A stretch of DNA of 64,000 nucleotides from Methanothrix sp. (GTDB taxonomy: Archaea > Halobacteriota > Methanosarcinia > Methanotrichales > Methanotrichaceae): assembly GCF_024518575.1 (NCBI RefSeq), contig NZ_JANIHG010000005.1, positions 16,127 to 80,126 of the forward strand. The letters run 5' to 3'. Within the stretch, counting starts at the first letter, position 1; every line of letters begins with the position of its first letter. The notes under the pieces are model-generated. The model was given only the letters and a program-made list of their open reading frames with translations, was not told the origin of the DNA and ran no database searches. This document shows, in pieces, positions 9,673 to 19,386 of this stretch. The position numbers and the translations under genes were made by a program.

Positions 9673-12600
9673 ATGTGCGTGTACTGGACAGGATCCAAAA
9701 ATAAAGCATTATTTAAAAAATTAAATTTTGATGATTTTTGCCAGTATCTTTGTGCATGGTTTAAAGCTATTCATATAATTACTATCATCATCGCAGCAGC
9801 GTGTCTCTGCATCTCGTTACATGCAGCCTCGGGATCGTCAGTCAAGAATACTACGTCAGTTTATACAGTTGACAGTATAGCTACGGATTTATACGAACCT
9901 CTGGGAAGCAGCGGTGCGCTGAGAGTCGTTGTGGAGCCGGATTCGAGAAGGGCCATAGGCGATGTGGTTATTTTCTCTGTAAGTCTTGAGCTGCCCGGGG
10001 ACGTTCACGAACTGAAGATCATGGATGTTCTCCCTTCAGGTCTCAATTACCTCAAATGTGAGGGAGACATTCCCGCTCCGCATCTGGACGGCAGGACCCT
10101 GCTGTGGAATCTTGGATATACAGAGAAGACCGAGATCGCCTTTCAGATCTATGCAGTTGTTCGGAACATAATAACGAACCAGGATGGCACAGTGCTTCTC
10201 AACAAAGTTGAGGCCACATGGAAGGACCATACAGAGACGCTCTGCTCCACAAACGCCAGCACACCGATCACCATCACAGAGCCAGACATAAAGATCTCCA
10301 TCAGCTCCAACAAAACGACCGTTCATGCTGGATATATCGTGGAGCAGATCGTGACCCTGCGCAACACGGGCTCGAGTAATGCATACGATGTCAATCTGAG
10401 TGTGACGATCGCGGATGGGCTTGAGGTTCTGAGCACGGATCCAGAGCATGCTGTTGATGGGAGAAACATAGCATGCACTTATGACAAAATCCGCGCCGGG
10501 GATGCTGAAACTCTGAGGCTTGCTCTCAGGGTGAGAAGCACAGTCGTATCCGGGGAGAGCCTGAGCACCGGAGCCTATGTGACGTGGACGAGCCTGCCCG
10601 GGAAAGACCCCAATGAGCGGTGGGGCGGAGGAACGAGTCTCAATAATTATGATGAGTCTACATCTGCGAAGCTCACAGTGTCAGGAGACGTGAGCATATC
10701 CAAGACGCCCGATACGAACAGGAGCTGTGCCATCGGTGATTCTGTGACGTACAAGATCCACCTGAACCTCCCGAGGGCCATTCTCAGGGAGGTGATCATC
10801 ACAGACACCATTCCCGATGGCACGATCTACGACCCATCGAGCCTGAGGACCAGCGGTTTCGTTCCAAATGACATCCAGCCACCAGCCCCTGAGGGCGACA
10901 CGCTTGTTCTCTCCTTCGGCGATCTGAACAACACAGAAGATGTCGATATGGACATCTGGTACAGCGTGATTGTCGCGAACCGGAGGGAGAACAGGAACGG
11001 TGTCTTCCTGATACCAGGAGCAGCCAGGATCACCTGGAAGAGCTACGATGGCTCATCGAGGCAGCGAACCGACAGCAAGGCAGGAAGCATAGAGGTCGTG
11101 GAGCCATCGCTGGCCCTGGTGAAGAGCGCGCCATCATATGCGATCGTGGGTGATGAGGTGAGGTTCACGCTCTCGTGCTCTCATGATGGTGGTAGTAGAT
11201 CCGATGCTTATGATGTCATCCTCGCGGACTCCATCCCGGAGGGCGCAAGACTTGTAGGGATCAACACGAGCCGGCCGATGGGCTTCGAGCAAATTGGCAG
11301 AGATCTTGTATGGTCCATTCAGAGGCTTGGGAGAGGGGAATCCGTCACTGTGACATACACGATCCTGCCGGAGACCGCAGGCAGTGCAGGAGGCGCTGCG
11401 AGGCTGTACTGGTCGAGCAGGGAGGGCGATGACCCGAACGAGAGGTCAGGGCTCTGGAACGATCTCGACTGTTACAACAAGACCGCAGAGGCTTATGTCG
11501 CGGTGGAGAATTTCAGCATTAGATGCGAGCCTGAAGGGCCTGTGAGGAGGGGCTTTGGAGAGGATCTCATGATTCGCTTTTACGGCGAGCTCCCCTCCAT
11601 GAGGGATGCATGGATGAACCTGAGCCTCAGGGGATTGAAATACGATGCATCTGGCATCAGACGGAGTTTCAATCCGCTGGAGGAGATCGTTCGCGGGGAT
11701 AGGATTTGCTGGCACCTTGGGGGCGTGCAGGCCATGCATGTTGATATCTCCCTGAAAGCGATCGTCGATGATTATGCGCCCGGGGCGGTCCTGGAGCTGA
11801 GCTGGATCTCGAATGGTCTCACTAGATCCATCTCTGTGGCGACAGGGCCGGTGGAGATCGCCGAGCCGCGGTTGAGGGTGGAGAGGGCTCCGGCTCTGAG
11901 GAGCCTGGAGACGGGCGATATTTTGAGGTGCTCTGTGAGGATCGATCACTCGCCCGAGAGCGCATGCGACGCATGGAATGTGATTCTCAGGGAGAGCATT
12001 CCCCCGGGCATAAGGATCCTTCGGGAGAGCGTGAGAACGTCTCCGGAGAGAGGAGATGTTGAGATCGGTGAAGGCTCCCTGCTCTGGCGGATCGGGAGGC
12101 TAGGGCTCGGCGAGAGCGCCTTGCTGGAGTACGATGTCGTGGCCCTCTCAGACGGCCGATCTCTCTCAGAGTCAAGACTCACATGGTCCAGCGCTGAGAG
12201 CGGAGAGCGTAATTACACTGCATCTGCATCGTCAGAGTTCATCGTCGGATCTTCATACCTAAGCGTGGCTGCGCCGGAGATGGCATGCGGTTTCGTGAAC
12301 TACACAGTTCATTACAGGAACATCGGTGAGAGGGATATCAGGGGTGCTGTTCTCAAGGCGAGATATGATCCGCTTCTCGCCTTCGTATCATCGAGCCCTG
12401 TGCCGTGCGCCCCGGACGGGAGCATCTGGTCGGGATGTGCGCTGCCGGATGTGCTTCATCCGGGGGATGAGGGCACCATAAGAATCATCACAAGGGCCGG
12501 AAGGGCTGCGAATGGGAGTGCTGTGGATACCACCTTTACGATGTCGTTCGAGGGGCATGAGGAGAATATCTCCAAGAGGACGATCCTGATCGCCCCAGAG

Positions 12601-14544
12601 CTCTCAATCAATGCAACAGGCTCTCCCGAGGACGTTAAGAGCGGTGAAACTGTAATCTACACAGTGAGATACAGAAATACGGGAGTTCTGAAGGTGACAA
12701 ATGTATCTCTCAGAGCCTTGTTCCCATCCAGCGTGGAGATCATCAGCGCGACCCCGCTTCCGAGTATCTCCACCGGTGAAGAGATCGTCTGGTCGGAGGG
12801 CTCTGAGCTCATGCCTGGAGATGAGAGAACCGTACGCATCAGCGCTCTTGTGAACGGAGATGATGTGGTGAAGGCGACCTTCACCCTGGAGAGCTCAGAG
12901 TCGCTGCCTGTATCCGCGGAGGTATCCACGCATGTTCATGTCCCCAAAAGAGAGATCACGGTCAGAAAGCAGCCATCGTGCACAGAGTGCAGGCGCGGCG
13001 ATACTGTGGAGTATGATATCAGGGTTTGCAACCCATCTGATGCAGATCTCTGGAACATCACCGTGAAGGAGATCCCGGATCCAGGATTCATAATCCAGGA
13101 GGCAGATCCTGCACCAGGACCTGATGGCATGTGGCATATCGGCCGTCTCCGTGCTGGAGAGTGCACCCTGATAAGGATCAGCGGGATGATTCCGACGAGC
13201 GAGATGTACTTCGACATGGCCGGGAGCGTTGAGGGGAGGGGGTTCACCAGAACATACAGGGAGTGCACTTCGGGCTTCGAGGGCGCAGCGCTGCGCAACT
13301 GCGTCCAGGCCTTCTCTGGGAACCTCTCTGCAGGTGACTGCGTCACTGTGAGGATAGCAGCTGAGAAGGGATCGGAGCTCCGGATGATGGAACACGGCAG
13401 TGGATCTCTCCGCTCGCAGGAGGGGATGTCCATGAGCACAGAAAATCGATCCATCAGGATATCGAGGTCTCAGGCGGCTGAAAGCAGCATGTACGAAGGT
13501 GATGTTCGCAGGAGATCCGTTGCATTCGAATCTCCGTGGAGCGATTACTTCGAGATCTCGAACAGGGCCACTCATGGGGGCATGAGGTCGTTCGCCAGGG
13601 CTGAAAGGGAGACCAGCAGCATCGAGGCTGCTGCAGATTCCAACGGCACTGTGGTCTCTCTTGATATGGTGCTCATCGGATCCGGAAGCATTCTGGCGGA
13701 GAAGATCTCAAACATCACGGGGGCTATGAGAGCATACGATCGACACTCCGGCAGATCGGAGATATCAGTGAGGTTCGAGGAGCACGGGGAGTACGGGAGC
13801 TATGGCCATTCCTACCTCGGAAGTGGCACGCTCGTATCAGGCCGGAGCTATGGAGCGCTGCAGATTCACACCTCCGGCTCAGGAAGATACATCTCAGAGG
13901 GGTCCGTGAGCCATGGATCGATCAAAGAGAGCTTGAGCGTTGCGGCCAACATCTCTAAATGGCGCTCAGGCGCATGGCTCAGGGGCGGACAGAGCATACG
14001 TGAGGAGTACTCCGGATCGAGGATCGAGAAGGAGACGGTGCTCACCGCCAGAGGGCTTGAGACGAACGTGAACCTCTCCGGAATGGCGGTCACAGATACG
14101 CATACCATTGATTCACATCTGAGCGATATCTACATCGGAAATTACACAATGAGGAGAAGCATCAGCCTGCCTGTTTCATACAAGTATGGATCGCCGCACA
14201 TGAACATCTCCACAGAGATGTACATGGAGGGATCGGATATCATGCGTCTCACTGTGAAAATACAGAACGACGGGGTCAGGGATCTCTCCCCTGTCTACAT
14301 CACCTCGGTGGTTCCGAACGGATCGAGGGTTCTGGGCGCGTATCCAGAGCCGGAGATCGATAACGATGTGATGAGGTGGAGACAGGATGTGCTGAGAGCT
14401 GGCGAGCCTCTCGTGATAACCCTGCGGCTTGATGTGAGGGATGCCCTGAGCAGGGAGATCCTTGTCAGGGCCGCAGGCGGATTCGATGGGCGGTGGGTGT
14501 ATGCGATGAACAGAACATCGCCTGCACAGTGCTGCAGCGACTAG
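9673..14544 (+). CDS. Giant secreted surface protein with DUF11-type repeats
   Basis: 1623 residues. The ATG at 9673 follows AGGAGGTGG by eight bases, and an uncleaved or cleaved signal helix spans about residues 33-52 (IHIITIIIAAACLCISLHAA). The bulk is a chain of seven to nine Ig-like DUF11/CARDB-type modules of about 110-130 residues. They are recognisable by recurring GDxVxYxIxxxN openings, DxIPxGxxxL centres and W-x-IGRLxxGE closings, often starting EPxLxVxK. The last 450 residues are different: Ser/Gly/Arg-rich, with many N-glycosylation sequons, ending in one more partial DUF11 module and a short CCSD tail. No PGF-CTERM or C-terminal membrane helix is present, so it may be held by the N-terminal helix or released. 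It is probably an envelope or sheath component; adhesion is inference. Confidence 0.8.
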   Translation: MCVYWTGSKNKALFKKLNFDDFCQYLCAWFKAIHIITIIIAAACLCISLHAASGSSVKNTTSVYTVDSIATDLYEPLGSSGALRVVVEPDSRRAIGDVVIFSVSLELPGDVHELKIMDVLPSGLNYLKCEGDIPAPHLDGRTLLWNLGYTEKTEIAFQIYAVVRNIITNQDGTVLLNKVEATWKDHTETLCSTNASTPITITEPDIKISISSNKTTVHAGYIVEQIVTLRNTGSSNAYDVNLSVTIADGLEVLSTDPEHAVDGRNIACTYDKIRAGDAETLRLALRVRSTVVSGESLSTGAYVTWTSLPGKDPNERWGGGTSLNNYDESTSAKLTVSGDVSISKTPDTNRSCAIGDSVTYKIHLNLPRAILREVIITDTIPDGTIYDPSSLRTSGFVPNDIQPPAPEGDTLVLSFGDLNNTEDVDMDIWYSVIVANRRENRNGVFLIPGAARITWKSYDGSSRQRTDSKAGSIEVVEPSLALVKSAPSYAIVGDEVRFTLSCSHDGGSRSDAYDVILADSIPEGARLVGINTSRPMGFEQIGRDLVWSIQRLGRGESVTVTYTILPETAGSAGGAARLYWSSREGDDPNERSGLWNDLDCYNKTAEAYVAVENFSIRCEPEGPVRRGFGEDLMIRFYGELPSMRDAWMNLSLRGLKYDASGIRRSFNPLEEIVRGDRICWHLGGVQAMHVDISLKAIVDDYAPGAVLELSWISNGLTRSISVATGPVEIAEPRLRVERAPALRSLETGDILRCSVRIDHSPESACDAWNVILRESIPPGIRILRESVRTSPERGDVEIGEGSLLWRIGRLGLGESALLEYDVVALSDGRSLSESRLTWSSAESGERNYTASASSEFIVGSSYLSVAAPEMACGFVNYTVHYRNIGERDIRGAVLKARYDPLLAFVSSSPVPCAPDGSIWSGCALPDVLHPGDEGTIRIITRAGRAANGSAVDTTFTMSFEGHEENISKRTILIAPELSINATGSPEDVKSGETVIYTVRYRNTGVLKVTNVSLRALFPSSVEIISATPLPSISTGEEIVWSEGSELMPGDERTVRISALVNGDDVVKATFTLESSESLPVSAEVSTHVHVPKREITVRKQPSCTECRRGDTVEYDIRVCNPSDADLWNITVKEIPDPGFIIQEADPAPGPDGMWHIGRLRAGECTLIRISGMIPTSEMYFDMAGSVEGRGFTRTYRECTSGFEGAALRNCVQAFSGNLSAGDCVTVRIAAEKGSELRMMEHGSGSLRSQEGMSMSTENRSIRISRSQAAESSMYEGDVRRRSVAFESPWSDYFEISNRATHGGMRSFARAERETSSIEAAADSNGTVVSLDMVLIGSGSILAEKISNITGAMRAYDRHSGRSEISVRFEEHGEYGSYGHSYLGSGTLVSGRSYGALQIHTSGSGRYISEGSVSHGSIKESLSVAANISKWRSGAWLRGGQSIREEYSGSRIEKETVLTARGLETNVNLSGMAVTDTHTIDSHLSDIYIGNYTMRRSISLPVSYKYGSPHMNISTEMYMEGSDIMRLTVKIQNDGVRDLSPVYITSVVPNGSRVLGAYPEPEIDNDVMRWRQDVLRAGEPLVITLRLDVRDALSREILVRAAGGFDGRWVYAMNRTSPAQCCSD

Positions 14545-15749
14545 AAGTCCAGAAGCGACCTCTGGGATGGTTCTTTTGAGGAAGGGGCTCTGGGCGGGGG
14601 AAGGGATATCCTTCCGTACCTCCCGCCACCTCCTGGGGTAACCACGACATCTCCTGATCTGAACGCCTCTATCGCCCTTGCGACCCTCTCATCTGTATTC
14701 AGCTCAGAGATCTCCGCGAGCAGGAGCACCTCTATCTCGGTCCTCTCAGATACCAGATCGCTCCATATCTTTCTCACGCCTGCTGTGAACACACTCTTGT
14801 GGCCGAGGGCCATCGCGATTATCTCGGCCAGGGGGATTATGTGGATGTACGGAGGCCTGTGATCCGGGTGCACCGGCTGCGGCAGATCTGCTAAGATCTC
14901 GACCCTGTCCCTGACACCGAGCTTGATCGATCCGCCGCATCCGCACCGTCCCAGCAGCTCATCCATCTCCTTCATTGTATACTGCCTGTAGCATCTGGTG
15001 CATGCGGTTCTGTTGTACTTTCCCTCCTCCGGGTAGAAGCCGACGTTGAGAAGGGGTTTGCGCCCCGATCTGCGCTCTATCGCGAGCCTGAGCTCCTGAA
15101 AACTTATATCTCTGATATCAAACTGGTTGAACTCCCTTCCGAGCTTGTTCGACCAGGGAGAGTGGCCATCCGAGTTCGACAAAAACGTCCTCTCCCTCAG
15201 CTCGCTTATGCGATCCGCGTAGTCTGAGTCGGCGCTGAGGCCGAGCTCTATGAAAAGAATATCATCGGCTCGATCTCCGTAACATTCTTTAAGTGATCTG
15301 TGATGCGCGAAGATCCCTGTCCATGGCGTGAACGCGTGGCTCGGCCCGATGATGCAATCCGCCTCGAGGCAGAGATCCGCGATCTCTGCTCCGCTTAAAA
15401 GGATTCTTGGCCTGCCATCAGTATCTATGTTGCTCGAGCTCTTCCGGAAGATCTCCCTCAGCTCCCCGGCCTTGGAGAGATCGGGGATGAGAATCAGATG
15501 GTGAACGCCCTCTGAATCTTCGACTTCGGCTGTCACGACGAATCCTGTCAGGTCGTTATGCCATAGGATCCCGTCCCTCTCCGGAAGCCGCCTGAGATTC
15601 TCAAGCCATTGCGGGTGGAGCGCGTCGCCAGTGCCAACGAGGTGTATGCCCTTTCTGCGCGCCTCAGCCGCGATGGTGTCGAGATCCATCATCCCAGATG
15701 TGGCAGCTGAGTACTTTGAGTGTATGTGGAGATCTGCACTTACATTCAT
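14541..15749 (-). CDS. PHP-domain endonuclease, EndoQ-like
   Basis: 402 residues. The N-terminal PHP metal-binding motif DLHIHSKYSAA, then GTGDALHP, and later GPSHAFTPW and SNSDGHSPW carry the His/Asp ligands of a PHP phosphoesterase. A zinc ribbon follows near residues 248-275 (CTRCYRQ ... CGCGGS). This order and the length match endonuclease Q of Thermococcales and some methanogens, which nicks DNA 5' of deaminated bases such as uracil and hypoxanthine. The gene overlaps the end of the surface-protein gene tail-to-tail by four bases. An AT-rich TATA-like run directly upstream (TAAATAAAATATAAATAC) suggests a very short leader. The function is assigned from motif order alone. Confidence 0.75.
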   Translation of the reverse strand: MNVSADLHIHSKYSAATSGMMDLDTIAAEARRKGIHLVGTGDALHPQWLENLRRLPERDGILWHNDLTGFVVTAEVEDSEGVHHLILIPDLSKAGELREIFRKSSSNIDTDGRPRILLSGAEIADLCLEADCIIGPSHAFTPWTGIFAHHRSLKECYGDRADDILFIELGLSADSDYADRISELRERTFLSNSDGHSPWSNKLGREFNQFDIRDISFQELRLAIERRSGRKPLLNVGFYPEEGKYNRTACTRCYRQYTMKEMDELLGRCGCGGSIKLGVRDRVEILADLPQPVHPDHRPPYIHIIPLAEIIAMALGHKSVFTAGVRKIWSDLVSERTEIEVLLLAEISELNTDERVARAIEAFRSGDVVVTPGGGGRYGRISLPPPRAPSSKEPSQRSLLDF

Positions 15750-15875
15750 TTTAGTATTTATATTTTATTTACATGCTTGAATGGTACGGCTCCTCACTGA
15801 AATCAACGGAGCGACCATGAATTCGGCGCGTTGGTGCTCGGCCTGCGCAGGCGTTCCGTGATTCGAGCCAATGAA

Positions 15876-15980
15876 GAGCATATGCTGCAGCCTTCCCCTT
15901 GAGCATCTGAAATGTCGTGGTTTCCATATCGCATTTTATTGAATGTATCCATATGCTGCAGCATTCACCCTGAGTTCTCT
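15876..15980. repeat. Short imperfect direct repeat
   Basis: CATATGCTGCAGC-C-TTC-C-CCTTGAG near 15880-15904 recurs as CATATGCTGCAGC-A-TTC-A-CCCTGAG near 15951-15975, the second copy running into the 3' end of the neighbouring gene. No larger element can be seen around it. The gap 15750-15964 holds nothing else recognisable. Confidence 0.35.
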
Positions 15981-16516
15981 GGCTCCTCCGGCCTGCCTAT
16001 CCGCGGCAGTCTCTCCATATCTATCTCTATCTTTATCACGTCCTGATCTGCCTCCAGAGATCTCACGATCACATGAAATATGTATCGCTGCGTTCGTCTT
16101 CCCTCGGGAATCAGGATACTGTGGACCTTTCGGAGCTTGCTCACGCTCGCAGCGTAGACTGCTGGACCGCTCTGCAGGAACAGCAGCCCTGGCAGGTTCA
16201 GAGAGTCGTGCCCGAACGACGGAAACCTCTCCTCGATCCTCTCCTCGAGCATCCTGCGCGGTATATCCACAGAGCCGATATCGCTCTCAACCCTTATGCC
16301 GTTCTCATCCGCCCTTATCGATCTTATGTGGTATCTGAGGGCGCTGATGAGATAGCTGGTCCCCCTCCCCTGCTGTTCTGCCGGAACTATCGACTCGAGC
16401 ATGTCCATGAAAGGCCGTATCAGGGGGCTTGTGCCTGCAAAGAACGCACCTGCCAGGTTGGAGACCTCTGTTTTGGCATCCCTCAGATCATTCTTATCTA
16501 TTGTCAGTGTAACCAT
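15965..16516 (-). CDS. Uncharacterised cytosolic protein, 183 residues
   Basis: I do not recognise a family. The sequence is mixed alpha/beta, soluble, with no signal peptide, membrane helix or Cys motif, and has good coding character. An acidic N-terminal third is followed by a strand-rich part (HIRSIRADENGIRVESDIGSVDIP) and a Glu/Asp-rich end. The ATG at 16516 has no clear ribosome site, so translation may be leaderless. Its neighbours are EndoQ and a transposon relic, which give no functional clue. Confidence 0.6.
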   Translation of the reverse strand: MVTLTIDKNDLRDAKTEVSNLAGAFFAGTSPLIRPFMDMLESIVPAEQQGRGTSYLISALRYHIRSIRADENGIRVESDIGSVDIPRRMLEERIEERFPSFGHDSLNLPGLLFLQSGPAVYAASVSKLRKVHSILIPEGRRTQRYIFHVIVRSLEADQDVIKIEIDMERLPRIGRPEEPENSG

Positions 16517-16687
16517 GGTCGATCTTCTGCGATCCTACAAGATATATCCACCGCAGCGTGAGAAGCACCCATGCCATCGAAGCGAGACTGAAGTGAGAAC
16601 CGTGCACGTCCTGATAGGAGCGAGCAGGGCGCAAACCCCCATTTTTAGGAGTAAGAGACCTATATGGTCAAGAAATAACGTCTGAGT

Positions 16688-16855
16688 TGCGGACTGAAAC
16701 TGGATCGAGATCGTAATGCAGCGTTGAACATGCTCACACTCTGAGGGGTGGAGCCTGTGGGGATGCCGGATGATCAGAACTGTGAAACCTTCGACTTGCT
16801 TCCAAGTCGAAGCGCAGGAAGCCCCGCTCTTCAGGGGGAGGAAGTCGCGGTCACA
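16688..16855 (+). pseudogene. TnpB (IS605/IS1341 family) C-terminal remnant
   Basis: The frame from 16688 reads CGLKLDRDRNAALNMLTL and stops at 16742. This is a good match to the conserved end of TnpB, where the last zinc-finger Cys is followed by the RuvC-type DRDxNAAxN motif. Continuing past the stop in the same frame gives GVEPVGMP and later SAGSPALQGEE, the usual poorly conserved TnpB tail. The part from about 16804 (AGTCGAAGCGCAGGAAGCCC and a TCTTCAGGG loop) recurs at 39051-39083. Nothing upstream encodes the rest of TnpB, so the element is a dead 3' fragment. Confidence 0.7.
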
Positions 16856-17147
16856 CTGTATTTACATATGTGTCTGCAGCTTCCAGCCATATTTTGATAC
16901 AATTACCCCTTTGCTTCCAGTGTGACCCTGCATTTACGTCATCTTGTTAATCGCAAAAAACAAAATTAGATAATGCACTTATATTTACAGAGTGGGGAGT
17001 TTTCGATATCTGTAGAACGTAGACATATTCCACATACCATAGCTTCCAGTGGAGCCGGTCATCCCGCAAGGGTGCAGGTATATGGAACGCCCTCGGAGCA
17101 GCAGACTACCGGCATCTATTTTTGATAGGAAATATTCTGTGGTTGCA

Positions 17148-18104
17148 ATGACACTGGAGTCTCTGGTATCGGAGCTCAGGAGCTTCGTGGGCATAACCAG
17201 AAAGCGAAGCATTGGCGATATGCTCAGGTATTTTCCTGCCGTCTCTGATAGGGTGATAGCGGATTTCGGCGAGGATGCTGCCGTCATAGATAACGGCGAT
17301 GAGGTTCTTCTCCTCGCCGCAGACGGGATATGGTCGGTGCTGATGGATGCCGATCCCGAATGGGCCGGATACTGCGCTGTTCTTGTGAACGTCCATGATA
17401 TAGCTGCCATGGGAGGCACCCCGATCGCCATGGTGGATGTTCTATCCGTGAACTCTCCAAAAATTGCGGATGCTGTCCTGCGGGGGGTCGAGAAGGGGAT
17501 TGAGAAGTTTGGAGTCCCGATAGTGGGCGGCCATCTCCATCCGGACACGCCCTACAACGCACTGGATGTGGCGATTCTGGGCAAGGCCAGGAGGGACGGC
17601 GTGATACTGAGCAGCACCGCAGAGCCTGGTGACGCGGTGGTGGTCGGGGTTGATCTTGAGGGAACAGTTCATCCGAGCTTCAGGATAAACTTCGACTCAA
17701 CCAGCCACAAGGACAGGGAGACGCTGGGACGCCAGATCACTTCTATGCGTGCGCTCGGTGAGAGTAGACTTGTCACAGCCGGAAAGGACATCAGCAATCC
17801 GGGGATGCTCGGGACTCTCGGAATGCTGCTCGAGACCAGCGGTGTCGGCGCGGAGGTTGAGATCGACGCGATACCGGTGCCCGCTTCACTGGCTCTCGTG
17901 GAGTGGCTGAAGATGTATCCGGGCATGGGTTTCGTTGTCACAACCAGAGACCCATCTGAGGTCGTGGATGTATTCAGGAGGCACGGGCTGAGTGCTGCGA
18001 GGATCGGCAGGGTGATCGAGGAGAGAAGGCTTGAGGTTGTGAGCGGGGAGAGGAGAGCAGTTCTCTTCGATTTCGAGAGGGATCGTGTGACTGGCATAAA
18101 CTGA
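17148..18104 (+). CDS. Methanogenesis marker protein 2 (AIR synthase-related)
   Basis: 318 residues with the PurM/HypE-type ATP-binding fold. The N-terminal glycine-rich DFGEDAAVID loop and LLLAADGIW strand are followed by the core helix VHDIAAMGGTPIAMVDVL and a GVPIVGGHLHPDT loop. This subfamily is restricted to methanogens and annotated as methanogenesis marker 2; it likely uses ATP to activate a carboxamide or formyl-type substrate, but the reaction is unknown. The ATG at 17148 fits the family start; the frame is open 99 bases further up, into non-coding DNA. The MtxX gene follows after eight bases, so the two are cotranscribed. Confidence 0.85.
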   Translation: MTLESLVSELRSFVGITRKRSIGDMLRYFPAVSDRVIADFGEDAAVIDNGDEVLLLAADGIWSVLMDADPEWAGYCAVLVNVHDIAAMGGTPIAMVDVLSVNSPKIADAVLRGVEKGIEKFGVPIVGGHLHPDTPYNALDVAILGKARRDGVILSSTAEPGDAVVVGVDLEGTVHPSFRINFDSTSHKDRETLGRQITSMRALGESRLVTAGKDISNPGMLGTLGMLLETSGVGAEVEIDAIPVPASLALVEWLKMYPGMGFVVTTRDPSEVVDVFRRHGLSAARIGRVIEERRLEVVSGERRAVLFDFERDRVTGIN

Positions 18105-18112
18105 GGGGTAAG

Positions 18113-18910
18113 ATGGATCGCAGATTCATCGATCTGCTTGAGGAAAAAGCACGCAGCTGCAGGGCGAGGATCGGAATAGGGCTGGTGAACCCCGGGAGGG
18201 ATGTTCTCGAGAGCCTCGTCCCGGCGGGGGAATACGCTGAGATCATCGCTGTAGGAGATGCAGCTCCTGAGGGCATCGAGCTGATCCGCTCTGCCTCGCC
18301 TGAGGAGGAGCTGATCCGGCTTCTTATGAGCTCAGAGATCGACGGGGCTGTGAGGGGCAACATATCCGCCACAAGGACTATGAGGGCTCTCTCGAGGGCC
18401 GGGATCGATGTCATGAGGATGGCCCTGCTGGAGCTCGGTGGATGGGCGTTCTTCCTGGCTCCAGTCGGCATCGATGAGGGGGAGACTCTACAGGACAAGC
18501 TGGAGCTTGGCATGCGCGGGGCATCTTTTCTCAGGGGAATGGGCGTAGATCCCACGGTCTCGGTTCTCTCCGGCGGCAGGCTAGAGGATGTGGGAAGGAG
18601 CGAGCATGTCGATACGAGTCTGGCGCACGGCGAGTTCGTGGCTGCGCGGCTTAGGGAGAACGGCTTCGATGCGATCCACAGGGGAATACTGATAGAATCC
18701 GCGCGCGGAGATGATCTCGTGCTCGCGCCGGATGGCATATCAGGCAACCTGCTCTTCAGGACGATGCTGATGGTATGCGGCGCAACCGCCATGGGCGCGC
18801 CCGTTCTCACAGATGAGATCGTCTTTGTCGATTCCACCAGGGCCAGATCCGAGTTCATCGGCCCGATAATCCTGGCGAGCGCCCTGGTATCGATGAGATG
18901 CGGACGATGA
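18113..18910 (+). CDS. mtxX: Methanogenesis marker protein 4 / MtxX
   Basis: 265 residues. It resembles phosphate acetyl/butyryltransferases in its Rossmann-like layout (IGIGLVNPGRDVLESL; SSEIDGAVRGNISATRTM; VLAPDGISGNLLFRTM). This is the pattern of the methanogen-specific Mmp4/MtxX family, originally listed as a putative methyltransferase. GAGGGGT stands just before the ATG. Close coupling to marker 2 supports a shared, still undefined pathway needed in methanogens. A methyltransferase activity is not evident from the sequence; I would call it phosphotransacetylase-like. Confidence 0.8.
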   Translation: MDRRFIDLLEEKARSCRARIGIGLVNPGRDVLESLVPAGEYAEIIAVGDAAPEGIELIRSASPEEELIRLLMSSEIDGAVRGNISATRTMRALSRAGIDVMRMALLELGGWAFFLAPVGIDEGETLQDKLELGMRGASFLRGMGVDPTVSVLSGGRLEDVGRSEHVDTSLAHGEFVAARLRENGFDAIHRGILIESARGDDLVLAPDGISGNLLFRTMLMVCGATAMGAPVLTDEIVFVDSTRARSEFIGPIILASALVSMRCGR

Positions 18911-19146
18911 CCCAATGCGATCTACAACACATAAGCGCGCCTTTCGAAATCGTGTTGAGGCGAGTCCTGTGGCGTTTGCTGAAAGCATATATGGAGAGTT
19001 AACCTCCTGTGGCGAATTTCCGTGGATCAAACTAACAGCAGATCCCCCATCATTTTTGCATGCATCTCATGTAGCATGCGGTTTTGTGACCAATAACATG
19101 CTTGGTTCAGGTACTGTGCCAACGAACGCCACGGTGTAGATTCATT

Positions 19147-19274
19147 AACAAGACATTCTGTGTTGGATAAAAATTCGCAACCTGAAGGCCATTAGGGGTA
19201 AAGATGGAAATTAGCCAAGAATCGATGCCTAGAGATGGAATTCTGAAAAAGTTATCCAACACATCAACAAGACA
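19147..19274. mobile_element. MITE-like element A with 9-bp flanking direct repeats
   Basis: TGTGTTGGATAA (19159-19170) and its exact reverse complement TTATCCAACACA (19252-19263) bound a roughly 105-bp non-coding segment. The 9-mer AACAAGACA occurs on both sides (19147-19155 and 19266-19274), as expected for a target-site duplication. Element B at 24073-24207 has ends of the same consensus (TGTGTTGRATAA). No transposase ORF is inside, so mobilisation would have needed an enzyme elsewhere. Confidence 0.6.
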
Positions 19275-19301
19275 GGAAAATAATCTTTGGGAGTGGAGAA
19301 C

Positions 19302-19341
19302 GCGAAGCAAGACCCCGCCCTTCAGGGCGGGGTGTTTTCGC
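19302..19341. terminator. Strong GC stem-loop with T-run
   Basis: ACCCCGCCC - TTCA - GGGCGGGGT is a perfect 9-bp stem followed by GTTTTCGC; an outer pair GCGAA/TTCGC extends it. The TTCAGGG loop is like those of the IS605-type ends at 16830 and 39080, so it may be a transposon end. It could also act as a terminator for the marker 2/MtxX transcript. The remaining sequence in 18911-19386 contains only this hairpin and element A. Confidence 0.45.
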
Positions 19342-19386
19342 TACAGGATCGCTCCAAAGATCGGAGTTTGCGCCCTGAAACCATAA

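Noticed and set aside
12895..13575. 226-codon minus-strand frame inside the DUF11 protein
   Set aside because: Lies wholly within a supported gene and shows no motif or start signal.
16868..17060. GCTTCCAGT-like 9-mers repeated three times
   Set aside because: Too short and irregularly spaced to call a repeat family or operator.
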